A stretch of 44,326 bases of DNA from Oscillospiraceae bacterium (lineage in GTDB: Bacteria; Bacillota; Clostridia; Oscillospirales; Acutalibacteraceae), in assembly GCA_902790325.1 (NCBI GenBank), contig CADARP010000014.1, positions 1 to 44,326 on the forward strand, written 5' to 3'. Under the pieces are notes generated by a model that saw nothing but the letters and a program-made list of their open reading frames with translations, was not told the DNA's origin and made no database searches. The first letter of the stretch is position 1. Every line of letters starts with the position of its first letter. The translations under genes were made by a program, and so were the position numbers. This document shows, one piece after another, positions 1-8,137 of the stretch.

Positions 1-238
1 GATGCCTACATCGGCCCGATGACGTTTGCAAATCCGACCGCCGCACAGGATGCAGATCGCTCCGCGCGCCGGCACGTATGTATGCGTGCCCAACACATCC
101 GGCGAAAGCGGCATAGATCATGGCACGCCGGAAAAGGCATCGGACGGATACGGCGTGACGATGTGGGCATCGTCCCCTGCGGCTCTGCGAAAGGTACAGC
201 GGACGCATGCCGCCTGTCCATGCCGCTTTCGGCGGGAA
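1..238. other. Left edge, no confident gene
   Basis: No gene can be defended here. Several frames are open, as expected in GC-rich DNA. The only one with some protein character is on the minus strand from an ATG at 112-114 running off the left edge; it carries a CxxC pair (CILCGG) followed by C-K-R-H. It has no visible ribosome binding site and too few codons to judge. The stretch lies downstream of the ArsC/Spx-like gene and may simply be intergenic. Confidence 0.3.
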
Positions 239-580
239 TTACGCCCACGTTTTCCATACTTCCGGCAGGTATCCGACCGTCGCCTGTCTGCCGTTGCGCA
301 CGATCGGCGTTTTGAGGATCTGCGGGTTTTCGAGCACCTTGTCGAGCTTCGCGTCCTCAGTGAGATACCGCACCAGCGCGAGCGTGTCCTGATCGCGGCA
401 CGCATCGTCGAGCAGCGCGTCCAGTCCGCCGACCGCGCGGCAGACGTTCTGCAGCTCCCCGCGGCTCATGCCCTTGTCCAGAAGGTCGATGCGCTGGAAC
501 GGGATGCGCCGCTCCTTGAAATACCGCTCCGCTTTCTTGGTGTCAAAGCACTTTTTCGTGCCGAATATCTGAATGTTCAC
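239..580 (-). CDS. ArsC/Spx-family thioredoxin-fold protein
   Basis: A 113-residue protein of the arsenate reductase (ArsC)/Spx/YffB family, cytosolic thioredoxin-fold proteins that react through an N-terminal cysteine. It begins VNIQIFGTKKCFDTKKAERY; Cys11 sits where ArsC has its catalytic cysteine, and the C-terminal KTPIVRNGRQATVGY stretch matches the family's substrate/glutathione loop with its cis-proline. The start is a GTG at 578-580, preceded by an AGGGGG ribosome binding site; longer upstream extension would run into potD. There is no CxxC, so it is not a classic Spx. It lies 58 bases after potD, in the same direction, and may be read with the pot operon. Whether it reduces arsenate cannot be told: no arsenic genes are nearby, and most orphan members of this family have unknown substrates. 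Confidence 0.85.
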   Translation of the reverse strand: MNIQIFGTKKCFDTKKAERYFKERRIPFQRIDLLDKGMSRGELQNVCRAVGGLDALLDDACRDQDTLALVRYLTEDAKLDKVLENPQILKTPIVRNGRQATVGYLPEVWKTWA

Positions 581-638
581 GCCGTTCCCCCTTTCACAGC
601 AAAGCGCCGCGGCAGCGATGGCCGCGACGCGTGTCGTA

Positions 639-1709
639 TCAGTCCTTTTTGATGTCTGTCCACAGCTCGCTCTGCAGCTTGCCGATCTCGGGCGTGAGGT
701 TGAGGAAAACCTCGGTGTTCGCCAGCGTCGCCGAATCCGCATAGACCACGGTGTTCGACGTGATCGACGGATCGAGCAGCTTCTTCGCCTCGGTGTGCGG
801 CGTCGCGTAGCCGATCTGGTTCGCCGTCTTGACCGCAACGTCCGTCCTGCACATGAAGTTGATGAACGCTTCGGCCTGCGCCTTGTGCTGCGTGTTCTTG
901 AGCACGCACATCGCGTCGACAAACATGTTTGCGCCCTCTTTGGGGATGTAGTAGTCGATGTCAACGCTCTCGTCCTGCTCGTCCTGGATGATCAGCGCGT
1001 CGCCCGCATAGTACGCCGCGATCGCCGCTTCGCCCATCTCCATCTTGTCGAATACCTGATCCATCACGTATTCCTGCACGAGCGGCTTCTGCTGCTTGAG
1101 CAGCTCGGCGGCTGCCTTCCACTCCTCGGGATCGGTGGAGTTGAACGAATAGCCCAGCTTCGCCTGCGCCAGCGCGAACGCGTCGCGCGGGTTGTCGAAC
1201 ATCAGGATCTGATCCTTGTACTTCTCGTTCCACAAAAGGTCGACGCTCTTGTCCGCGACGTCCGCCGGATCGACCGCGTTCTTGTTGTAGATGACGACCG
1301 TCGTGCCCCAGGTGTAGGGCACGGAGTATTTGTTTTCGGGATCGTACTGCAGACCCTTGTAGTCCTCGCCGATGTACTGATAGTTCGGAATGTTCGCAAA
1401 GTCGAGTTCGGCGAGCATGTCCTCCTCGATCATCTTGCCGATCATGTAGTCGGACGGGATCACCACGTCGTAGGACGCGGCGCCGGACGACACCTTGGCA
1501 TACATTTCTTCGTTGCTGGCGTAGGTCGTGTAGTTGACCTTGACGCCGGTCTCTTTTTCAAAATCCGCAAGCACGGACGTGTCGATATACTCGCCCCAGT
1601 TGTACACGTTCAGCGTGATCCGGCCGCCGCTGCCGCCGCAGCCCGCAAGGGACAGCACGCCGCACGCAATGCTCATCGCGAGCAGGATGGAAAGAACTCT
1701 CTTTTTCAA
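639..1709 (-). CDS. potD: Spermidine/putrescine ABC transporter substrate-binding lipoprotein
   Basis: A 356-residue extracytoplasmic polyamine-binding protein of the PotD/PotF family. The N-terminus is a lipoprotein signal: basic MKKR, hydrophobic core, then a lipobox LAGC with Cys24 as the lipidated residue, so it is anchored on the outer face of the membrane. The mature part starts ITLNVYNWGEYID, the usual opening of PotD-type type-II binding proteins, and the length agrees with the family. The start is TTG (1707-1709), 7 bases after a GGAGG site; it overlaps the potC stop as TTGA, implying translational coupling. It is the last transporter gene of potABCD. Specificity (spermidine or putrescine) cannot be fixed by eye. 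Confidence 0.95.
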   Translation of the reverse strand: MKKRVLSILLAMSIACGVLSLAGCGGSGGRITLNVYNWGEYIDTSVLADFEKETGVKVNYTTYASNEEMYAKVSSGAASYDVVIPSDYMIGKMIEEDMLAELDFANIPNYQYIGEDYKGLQYDPENKYSVPYTWGTTVVIYNKNAVDPADVADKSVDLLWNEKYKDQILMFDNPRDAFALAQAKLGYSFNSTDPEEWKAAAELLKQQKPLVQEYVMDQVFDKMEMGEAAIAAYYAGDALIIQDEQDESVDIDYYIPKEGANMFVDAMCVLKNTQHKAQAEAFINFMCRTDVAVKTANQIGYATPHTEAKKLLDPSITSNTVVYADSATLANTEVFLNLTPEIGKLQSELWTDIKKD

Positions 1710-2506
1710 TGCTTTGCCTCCTTTTTATTCTCACCGCTTTTGCGGAGATTCACAACAAGCAGCAGGATCATCACCGCCACGAACAGCAGCGTGGACAGGG
1801 CGTTGATCTTGGGCGAATAGGGACGCTTCGTCATGGAATAGATCGTCACGGGCAGCGTCTGCGCCGTGGAGCCGGAGTTGAAATAGCTGATGACGAAATC
1901 GTCGAGCGAAAGCGTGAACGCCATGATGAAACCGGTCACGATGCCCTGCGAGATCTGCGGCACCACGACCTTGAGGAACGACTTGGCCGGCGGACAGCCG
2001 AGATCCTGCGCCGCCTCGTAGATGTTGTCGTTCAGCCCGCGCAGCTTGGGCATCACGGACAGCACCACATACGGGATGTTGAACGTGATGTGCGAAATGA
2101 GCAGCGTGCCGAATCCCATCTCCATCATGTTCAACCGCGTCACGAAAAACACGAACAGCACCATCATCGAGATCGCCGTCACGATGTCGGGATTGGTCAC
2201 GGGGATATTGTTGACCGCAAGATACACGCGCTTCTTCGCGCCGCGCATCGAGTGGATGCCGACCGACGCGAGCGTGCCGATCAGCGTGGCGATGACCGCG
2301 GACAGCGCCGCCACCGCCAGAGAGATGTACAGGCTCTTGAGGATCACCTGATCCTGGAACAGCTCCGTGTACCACCGCAGCGAAAAGCCCTCGAACCGCC
2401 GGAAACTCTTGGCGGAGTTGAAGGAGAAAAAGATCATCACCGCGATCGGCGCGTACAGAAACGCGAAGATCAAAATGTTGTACGCCTTGGAGAGTACTTT
2501 CATCAC
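1706..2506 (-). CDS. potC: Spermidine/putrescine ABC transporter permease PotC
   Basis: A 266-residue inner-membrane permease of the binding-protein-dependent transport family, with about six hydrophobic segments. The cytoplasmic EAA loop is clear (YEAAQDLGCPPAKSFLKVVVP), which docks onto PotA. PotC-type features include the N-terminal hydrophobic segment followed by FFSFNSAKS and the ending in a lysine-rich tail. It overlaps potB by four bases and potD by four bases, so the three are translated as a coupled set. The length is close to other PotC proteins (about 260). Confidence 0.94.
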   Translation of the reverse strand: MMKVLSKAYNILIFAFLYAPIAVMIFFSFNSAKSFRRFEGFSLRWYTELFQDQVILKSLYISLAVAALSAVIATLIGTLASVGIHSMRGAKKRVYLAVNNIPVTNPDIVTAISMMVLFVFFVTRLNMMEMGFGTLLISHITFNIPYVVLSVMPKLRGLNDNIYEAAQDLGCPPAKSFLKVVVPQISQGIVTGFIMAFTLSLDDFVISYFNSGSTAQTLPVTIYSMTKRPYSPKINALSTLLFVAVMILLLVVNLRKSGENKKEAKH

Positions 2507-3345
2507 AGCATCCCTCCCGCGCTTTCATCCTTGTCGAAATGGTTCATGACCGCCATGGAAATGAGGATCATCAGCATCAGCACCAGCGACAGCGACGCGC
2601 CGATGTTGTAGTTGACGGTGCCGGTGTTGCCGAGGAAAAAGTTCTCGATGATGTCGCCGATCAGGTACGTCTTGCCCGCGCCGAGGAGCTTGGAGATGAC
2701 GAACGTGCTGACCGCCGGGACAAAGACCATCGTGACGCCGGAGATGATGCCCGGCACACTCATCGGCAGCAGCACGCGGCGGAACACCTGCGCGCGGTTC
2801 GCGCCGAGATCCTGCGCCGCTTCGATGGTGCTCTGCTCGATCTTGGTCAGCACCGTGTAGATCGGCAGGATCATGTACGGCAGGAAGTTGTAGACCATGC
2901 CCAGCACGACGGCGCCGCGCGTGCCGATCATCTTGAACCCGGGGAAGTCGGGATTGAGAAGCTGGAAAAAGGAATTGATGAGCCCCTTGTCCGCGAGGAT
3001 CGCGATCCACGCGTAGGTGCGGATGAGGAAGTTCATCCACATCGGCAGCATCACGAGCATGATCATCGTGCCCTGCCGCCGCGCCTTCATGCGGGCGATC
3101 GCGTACGCCAGCGGGTACGCCATCACCAGACAGATCGCCGTCGAGACGAGCGCCAGCTCGATGGAGATGCGGAACGTCCGACCGTAGTCGACGATCGCCG
3201 TGATGTTGGCGGCGGAGAAATGCCCGTCGGCGTCGGTCAGCGCGTAGTAGACGACCAGCGCGATCGGCACCACGACGAAGATCGCCATCCACACCGTGTA
3301 CGGCGCGGTGATGACGCGCTTGAAAAGAGAATCCTTACGGTTCAT
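2503..3345 (-). CDS. potB: Spermidine/putrescine ABC transporter permease PotB
   Basis: A 280-residue membrane permease, the partner of PotC in the heterodimeric channel. It shows about six membrane segments and an EAA loop ([21 protein letters not shown]) near residues 190-210. The N-terminal positively charged stretch [11 protein letters not shown] precedes the first membrane helix. The ATG at 3343-3345 lies inside the end of potA (11-base overlap), with GGAGG just upstream within potA. The order A-B-C-D is the classical one for this importer. Confidence 0.94.
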   Translation of the reverse strand: MNRKDSLFKRVITAPYTVWMAIFVVVPIALVVYYALTDADGHFSAANITAIVDYGRTFRISIELALVSTAICLVMAYPLAYAIARMKARRQGTMIMLVMLPMWMNFLIRTYAWIAILADKGLINSFFQLLNPDFPGFKMIGTRGAVVLGMVYNFLPYMILPIYTVLTKIEQSTIEAAQDLGANRAQVFRRVLLPMSVPGIISGVTMVFVPAVSTFVISKLLGAGKTYLIGDIIENFFLGNTGTVNYNIGASLSLVLMLMILISMAVMNHFDKDESAGGML

Positions 3346-4474
3346 CCTCGCCGCCCTCCTTTTCGTACGTCACGTCGGAGAGCATTTCGATCTCGTCGCT
3401 GAACGTGCTGTAGTCGCCGTACAGACCGGAATACTTGGATTTTTTCATGATGTGGATCGCGTCCGGCTCGATGTACAGACCGATGCGCGCGTCGGGCGCG
3501 ACGTAGTCGGTCGTCTGGATCATCCACTTGAAGCCGTCAACGTCCACAATGATCTCGAAGTGCACGCCCTTGAACGTCACGCTCGTGACGTCGCCGCAGA
3601 CCATGCCCTTCTCCACGCTCACCACATCCACGTCCTCGGGACGGATGACCACGTCGACCGGCTCGTCCTTGCCGAATCCCTTGTCCAGGCAGTCGAACCG
3701 GCGGCCGGCGAATTCCGCGACCAGATCGTCGCGCATGACGCCGTCGAGGATATTGCTCTCGCCGATGAAGTCCGCGACGAACGCGTTCTTCGGCTCGTTG
3801 TAGATGTCGATGGGCGTGCCCACCTGCTGGATGACGCCGCCGTCCATGACGACGATCGTGTCGGACATGGACAGCGCCTCCTCCTGGTCGTGCGTCACGT
3901 AGACGAACGTGATGCCCAGACGCTGCTGGATATTCTTGAGCTCGACCTGCATGTCCTTGCGCAGTTTCAGATCGAGCGCGCCCAGAGGCTCGTCCAGCAG
4001 AAGCACGCGCGGCTTCACCGCCAGCGCCCGCGCGATCGCCACGCGCTGCTGCTGGCCGCCGGACAGAGAATTGATGTTGCGCTTTTCAAACCCCTTGAGG
4101 TTGACGAGCGCGAGCATCTCCGTCACCGTCGCGCGGATCTCGGGCTCCTTTATCTTCTGCACGCGCAGACCGAAGGCGATGTTTTCATATACGTTCAGAT
4201 GCGGAAACAGCGCGTAGCGCTGAAAGATCGTGTTGACCTGCCGTTTGTGGGGCGGAACGTCGGTCACGTCCCTGCCGGAGAAAAAAACCTTGCCCGCGTC
4301 GGGCGCAAGGAATCCCGCGATGATGCGCAGCGTCGTCGTCTTGCCGCAGCCGGACGGTCCGAGCAGCGTGATGAATTCCTTGTCATTGATGTACAGATTC
4401 AGATCCTTGAGGATCTGCTCCCCTCCCAAAGCAATGGAGATGTTTTGAAGCTCAATGATACGGTTTTTTTCCAA
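3335..4474 (-). CDS. potA: Spermidine/putrescine ABC transporter ATP-binding protein
   Basis: A 379-residue ATPase that energises polyamine uptake. The Walker A motif GPSGCGKTT is at residues 39-47, Q-loop Gln85, the signature LSGGQ at 137-141, Walker B VLLLDE at 157-162, and the H-loop His195. After about residue 235 comes a C-terminal TOBE-type regulatory domain, as in PotA and other CUT1-like ATPases; full length matches PotA (about 375). Start is TTG (4472-4474) 8 bases after GGGGAGGAG; no better ATG is present. It is the first gene of the pot operon, directly downstream of a strong promoter. Substrate is assigned from the potBCD neighbours, since the ATPase alone resembles other importers. 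Confidence 0.95.
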   Translation of the reverse strand: MEKNRIIELQNISIALGGEQILKDLNLYINDKEFITLLGPSGCGKTTTLRIIAGFLAPDAGKVFFSGRDVTDVPPHKRQVNTIFQRYALFPHLNVYENIAFGLRVQKIKEPEIRATVTEMLALVNLKGFEKRNINSLSGGQQQRVAIARALAVKPRVLLLDEPLGALDLKLRKDMQVELKNIQQRLGITFVYVTHDQEEALSMSDTIVVMDGGVIQQVGTPIDIYNEPKNAFVADFIGESNILDGVMRDDLVAEFAGRRFDCLDKGFGKDEPVDVVIRPEDVDVVSVEKGMVCGDVTSVTFKGVHFEIIVDVDGFKWMIQTTDYVAPDARIGLYIEPDAIHIMKKSKYSGLYGDYSTFSDEIEMLSDVTYEKEGGEDEP

Positions 4475-4538
4475 TTATGCTCCTCCCCTTCACACGGTAT
4501 ATTACCGGACAGATTACCACACATAGCATAGTAATACA

Positions 4539-4567
4539 AATATAGAGCGAATACGGCAAAATGTCAA
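4539..4567 (-). promoter_or_regulatory. Promoter of potABCD
   Basis: On the minus strand a perfect -35 TTGACA (4562-4567) is followed after 17 bases by TATATT (4539-4544), a near-perfect sigma-A type -10. Transcription would begin near 4532, giving a leader of about 55 bases before the potA TTG. The spacer contains one arm of a long inverted repeat (see 4542-4604), so factor binding there could control polyamine uptake. Confidence 0.8.
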
Positions 4568-4604
4568 TAAGTTTTCAAAAATATTTTCGCCGTGTTCGCT
4601 CTAT
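4542..4604. repeat. Imperfect inverted repeat, terminator and/or operator
   Basis: The arm at 4542-4561 (begins ATAGAGCGAATACGGC) is matched by its reverse complement at 4584-4604 with one substitution and one extra base; the loop is 22 bases. It lies after the stop of the DUF4956 gene (4664) and overlaps the pot promoter. As RNA on the minus strand the stem would be followed only by a mixed UAUAUUUGU tract, so it may be a weak terminator for the upstream operon, an operator with two half-sites about four helix turns apart, or both. Confidence 0.6.
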
Positions 4605-4663
4605 GCGGTTTTGTAAAGCAGATCCGGATCGGGACAGTGCGGATTCGCATCCGCAAAGCGCCG

Positions 4664-5353
4664 TCATGCCGAGAAGTTTCCGTTGTAGCTGACCAGCGAC
4701 GCGTACGACACGCCGGGCATTTTGCCGATCTCGCGCACGAAGGATTTATCGCCGCGGTCAAGACGCACCTCCAGGATCAGTTCCGTCTCCTCGCCCAGCA
4801 CGGACGTGGACTTCAGACGCAGCCGGCGCACGCTCTTTTCCGCGGTTTTCGTGATCTTGTCCTCCGCCTTCGGGTCGTCGAACCGCACGATCAGCAGAAA
4901 CGGCTCGCTGTGATCCTTGCGCAGCGAGAACAGCAGCAGCAGTCCGCCGATCACCGGCGCGCCCAGAAGCGCCAGCGGCAGCAGTCCCGCGCCGCAGAGG
5001 ATGCCCTCGCTGATCGCCCAGAACAGGAACACGATGTCGATCGGTTCCTTGATCGCCGAGCGGAAACGCACGATCGACAGCGCGCCGACCATGCCCAGGG
5101 AAAGCACGACGTTGCTTGTCACGCCCAGAATGATCAGCGCCGTGATCATGGTCATCAGCACGAGCGAGACGTTGAAGCTCGCGGAATAGACCACGCCGGA
5201 GAACGACTTGGCGTAGATGAAGAAAATGAACAGGCCGATCAGAAAGCTCACGCCCAGACCGATGAGACTGTCCTTGATCGAAAAGCTCGCAAAGCTCTCC
5301 AGAAAACCGGATTTGAACACATCCGAAAAATTGACTGCCAGTACCTGATGCAC
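4664..5353 (-). CDS. DUF4956 membrane protein
   Basis: A 229-residue membrane protein that I recognise as the DUF4956 family. About four to five hydrophobic segments occupy residues 25-150; the conserved family stretch GMVGALSIVRFRSAIKEPIDIVF is visible in the middle, followed by a soluble C-terminal domain of about 75 residues rich in charged residues. In many bacteria this family is encoded next to a VTC-domain (polyphosphate polymerase-like) protein, and that is so here: the VTC gene ends 12 bases upstream. The biochemical role is unknown; a membrane partner for the VTC protein is a reasonable inference from the pairing. It is the last gene of the set and is followed by the inverted repeat at 4542-4604. 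Confidence 0.85.
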   Translation of the reverse strand: MHQVLAVNFSDVFKSGFLESFASFSIKDSLIGLGVSFLIGLFIFFIYAKSFSGVVYSASFNVSLVLMTMITALIILGVTSNVVLSLGMVGALSIVRFRSAIKEPIDIVFLFWAISEGILCGAGLLPLALLGAPVIGGLLLLFSLRKDHSEPFLLIVRFDDPKAEDKITKTAEKSVRRLRLKSTSVLGEETELILEVRLDRGDKSFVREIGKMPGVSYASLVSYNGNFSA

Positions 5354-5365
5354 TTTTACTCCTCC

Positions 5366-6064
5366 TTACTCATTGTCCAGTGCGTACATGCTGCCCAGCG
5401 CGAACTTGGAAAACGCCTGCAGTTCCCGGTCTCCGATCCCGACAAGATGCGGGATAAAGTCCGGCAGGAACCGATCGAACTTGACTTCCAGCACTGCGGC
5501 GTCCTCCGCCGTCACGGGCGCGCCGCCCAGCTTCGGTGCAAAGAACGCGTCCGCAAACCGGCAGGCGCGGATGTCGCTGTCGACCGTGATGCGCACGTTG
5601 CCCTGCCGGCAGACGAACGCCGCACGCGTGTAGGACACGATCTCCCTCGGCCGCAGACCGCCGTTCTGCCGCTGCGCATAGCACTCCGTCAGGAACGGGT
5701 CGCCCTTCTGCGCGAGGAACGCGCAGTCGCCGCGGATCAGCTTTTCGCACTCCGCGCGCGTCAGCAGCGCGCCGATCTTGTATCCGCCGGCGCCGCGCTT
5801 GACCTTCTTTTCCATGCGCAGATACGTCTCGTCCAGGTCGTACATGCGCAGACGGTACTTCACCTTTTCGCACTCGCCTGCCATGCTCTCGCGCAGCGCG
5901 TCGTCGTACACCGTGTCAAAGTAGAGCGTGCGCACGGTGTAAACGCCGTTTTTGCCGTGGGCGTCCGGCGTCAGCGCAGCCGACAGCCGGCGCAGGAGCA
6001 GCTCGCGGTCCGCGCGCGAGACGCGGAACTTCAGCTCCTGTCTGTAAACCGGTTGTTTATCCAT
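5366..6064 (-). CDS. VTC-domain (polyphosphate polymerase-like) protein
   Basis: A 232-residue protein of the VTC/CYTH-like tunnel-fold group. Family traits seen: the opening RQELKFRVSRADRELL, VRTLYFDT, then KVKYRLRMYD and RMEKKVKRG with the alternating basic residues that line the phosphate tunnel, and the late VLEVKFDRFLPDF acidic metal-binding segment. In yeast VTC4 this domain makes polyphosphate from ATP; bacterial stand-alone members are mostly uncharacterised, so activity here is inference. The gene starts 7 bases after the stop of the large flavoprotein gene upstream and is followed after 12 bases by DUF4956, so the pair is probably co-transcribed with the redox genes. Confidence 0.85.
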   Translation of the reverse strand: MDKQPVYRQELKFRVSRADRELLLRRLSAALTPDAHGKNGVYTVRTLYFDTVYDDALRESMAGECEKVKYRLRMYDLDETYLRMEKKVKRGAGGYKIGALLTRAECEKLIRGDCAFLAQKGDPFLTECYAQRQNGGLRPREIVSYTRAAFVCRQGNVRITVDSDIRACRFADAFFAPKLGGAPVTAEDAAVLEVKFDRFLPDFIPHLVGIGDRELQAFSKFALGSMYALDNE

Positions 6065-6071
6065 ACGCCGC

Positions 6072-8126
6072 TCAGCCCCTGTCGACCGCGACGTTCTTTT
6101 TGCCCTCTGTCTTCAGATACAGCGCGCCGGTCGGACAGACCTCGACGCATTTGCCGCAGCCGTTGCAGCCCGACATGCCGAGCGGGACGCGGTATTCCGC
6201 GCCGACCTCCGTCGTAAAGCCGCGTCCGGCAAGTCCGATCGCGGACAAATGCTCGAGCTGGTCGCACGCGCGCACGCACAGGCCGCACAGGATGCACTTG
6301 CTGCCGTCGCGCAGGAGCGAAGCGTGGCTGTCGTCCTTCTGCCGCGCGGCCTTCTCGCCCGCGTACGGGGCGGGGTCGGCTCTGTACTGCCGCGCATAGC
6401 GGATCAGCTTGCACTGCGCGTAGTCGAGACAGCCGCACTCGAGGCAGCGCGACGCCTCTTTGCGCGCCGTTTCCTCGTCGAAGCCGAGCGCCATCTCGGC
6501 AAAAGTATGCTTTCTTTCGCCCGCGGGCATCACCGGCATGACGGCTCTGTCCTGCTTCGCGCGGTCGGCAAGATCTGCCGCCGTGACTTCCTTTTCGCAG
6601 ACGAACGGCTTTTCATACGCGATCTCGACGCCCTTGAGGTACGCGTCGATCACGTCCGCCGCTTTCCGCGCTTCGCCGATGGCGGCGATGGCGATGTCGG
6701 CGCCCTTGTTCGTCACATCGCCGACCGCGAACACGCCGTCGAGGTTCGTTCCGAACGTGGCGGTATCGGCAAGCACCGTACCGCGGTTTGTCGCTTCGAG
6801 CGTTTCCAGACCCGCAAAGTCGGTCTTCTGCCCGATGGCCATGATGACCGAATCGACCGGAAGCGTCTCGAATTTGCCCTCGATCGGCTCGGGACGTCTG
6901 CGTCCGGACGCGTCCGGCGCGCCGAGCTGCATGCACTGCAGGCGGATCGATCCGACCCTGCCGTCGCCGCAGATCTCGTCGGGATTCGTCAGGAATTTGA
7001 ACTGCACGCCCTCTTCGATCGCTTCTTCGATCTCGAGCTGCTCGGCGGGCATTTCGTCGCGCGTGCGGCGGTAAATCACGTAAACCGTCTCCGCGCCCAG
7101 ACGCACCGCCGTGCGGCACGCGTCCATCGCGGTGTTGCCGCCGCCGCAGACGGCGACCGTGCTGCCGATGGCGGGCGCGTTGCCCAGCGCCGTCTCGCGC
7201 AGGAAGTCGATGCCGCCGAATACGCCGTCGAGCTCCTCGCCCTTGACGCGCATCTTGCTGCTGACCCATGCGCCCGTCGCCACGACGACGGCGTCATACG
7301 CCGCGCGCAGCGTTTCGAGCGTGACGTCCCTGCCGAGCATCGTGTCCGGGTGCATCCGCACGCCGATCTGTTCGATCAGGGAGATCTCTTTATCCAGCAC
7401 CGCCTTCGGCAGACGGTACTCCGGGATGCCGTAGCGCAGCATGCCGCCGAGCTTGGGCATTTTGTCAAAAATATGCGCCTCGTGTCCCATGCGGCGCAGA
7501 TGGTACGCCGCCGTCAGTCCCGCCGGGCCGCCGCCGATCACGGCGACGCGCTTGCCCGTGTCGGGCAGACAGTCGGGCACGAAGGTGTTTTCTTTCAGAT
7601 CCATATCCGCGCCGAACGCCTTGAGCGCGGCGAGCGACACCGGCGCCTCGACCAGCGCGCGGCGGCACTTCTTCTCGCACGGATGCGGACAGATGCGGCC
7701 GATGGACGCCGGGATCGGGATGACGTCCTTCATCGTCTCGGCTGCTTTATGATATTCGCCGCGGGCGATCAGCGCCGCGTATTTCTGGCAGTCCGTGCCG
7801 CCGGGGCACGCGAGCGAGCACGGCGCGATGCAGTCGCCCGTGTGGTCGCTCAAAAGCATGTCCAACACGAATCTGCGGCTGCGCGTCACGCGCTCGGACT
7901 GCGTTTCGATCACCATACCGTCCGCGAGCTTCGTCGCGCACGCGCGCATGAGCCTTGCGGGCGCAGCGCCCATTTTCACCTCGCACACGCACAAACCGCA
8001 CGCGCCGTACGGCTCGATGCGCGCATCGTGGCAGAGCGTCGGGATCTCAATACCGTTCGCCTCGGCCAGTTCCAGGATGGTCTGACCGGCAGTAAAGGCA
8101 TATTCTTTTCCGTTCAGTATAATCAT
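6072..8126 (-). CDS. 2Fe-2S / GltD-like FAD-NAD(P) oxidoreductase subunit with 4Fe-4S clusters
   Basis: A 684-residue multidomain flavoprotein. Residues 1-80 are a plant-type 2Fe-2S ferredoxin domain (Cys32, Cys43, Cys46, Cys63). Residues 95-155 carry a His/Cys-rich FeS region (H95, C99, C103, C107, C113) that merges into the GltD-like N-terminal domain. A GltD/NfnB-like core follows: FAD loop GGGPAG at 198-203 and NAD(P) loop GGGNTAMD at 328-335, with YRR at 352-354, typical for NADPH sites. The C-terminal 80 residues hold two 4Fe-4S motifs (CILCGLCVRAC and CNGCGKCVEVC). With the NuoF-like and NuoE-like genes just upstream this gives a complex of the Sporomusa-type Nfn (Stn) kind, which couples NADH, NADPH and ferredoxin by flavin bifurcation. 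No hydrogenase H-cluster motif is present, so it is not HydA. Confidence 0.85.
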   Translation of the reverse strand: MIILNGKEYAFTAGQTILELAEANGIEIPTLCHDARIEPYGACGLCVCEVKMGAAPARLMRACATKLADGMVIETQSERVTRSRRFVLDMLLSDHTGDCIAPCSLACPGGTDCQKYAALIARGEYHKAAETMKDVIPIPASIGRICPHPCEKKCRRALVEAPVSLAALKAFGADMDLKENTFVPDCLPDTGKRVAVIGGGPAGLTAAYHLRRMGHEAHIFDKMPKLGGMLRYGIPEYRLPKAVLDKEISLIEQIGVRMHPDTMLGRDVTLETLRAAYDAVVVATGAWVSSKMRVKGEELDGVFGGIDFLRETALGNAPAIGSTVAVCGGGNTAMDACRTAVRLGAETVYVIYRRTRDEMPAEQLEIEEAIEEGVQFKFLTNPDEICGDGRVGSIRLQCMQLGAPDASGRRRPEPIEGKFETLPVDSVIMAIGQKTDFAGLETLEATNRGTVLADTATFGTNLDGVFAVGDVTNKGADIAIAAIGEARKAADVIDAYLKGVEIAYEKPFVCEKEVTAADLADRAKQDRAVMPVMPAGERKHTFAEMALGFDEETARKEASRCLECGCLDYAQCKLIRYARQYRADPAPYAGEKAARQKDDSHASLLRDGSKCILCGLCVRACDQLEHLSAIGLAGRGFTTEVGAEYRVPLGMSGCNGCGKCVEVCPTGALYLKTEGKKNVAVDRG

Positions 8127-8137
8127 TCCGTCACACC

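Noticed and set aside
1-114. Possible 5-prime end of a minus-strand gene with CxxCGG
   Set aside because: Only 38 codons, no ribosome binding site and no promoter; several frames are open here.
6072-8126. FeFe hydrogenase HydA
   Set aside because: The 2Fe-2S and 4Fe-4S N-terminal part is similar, but there are no H-cluster cysteine motifs; the core is GltD-like.
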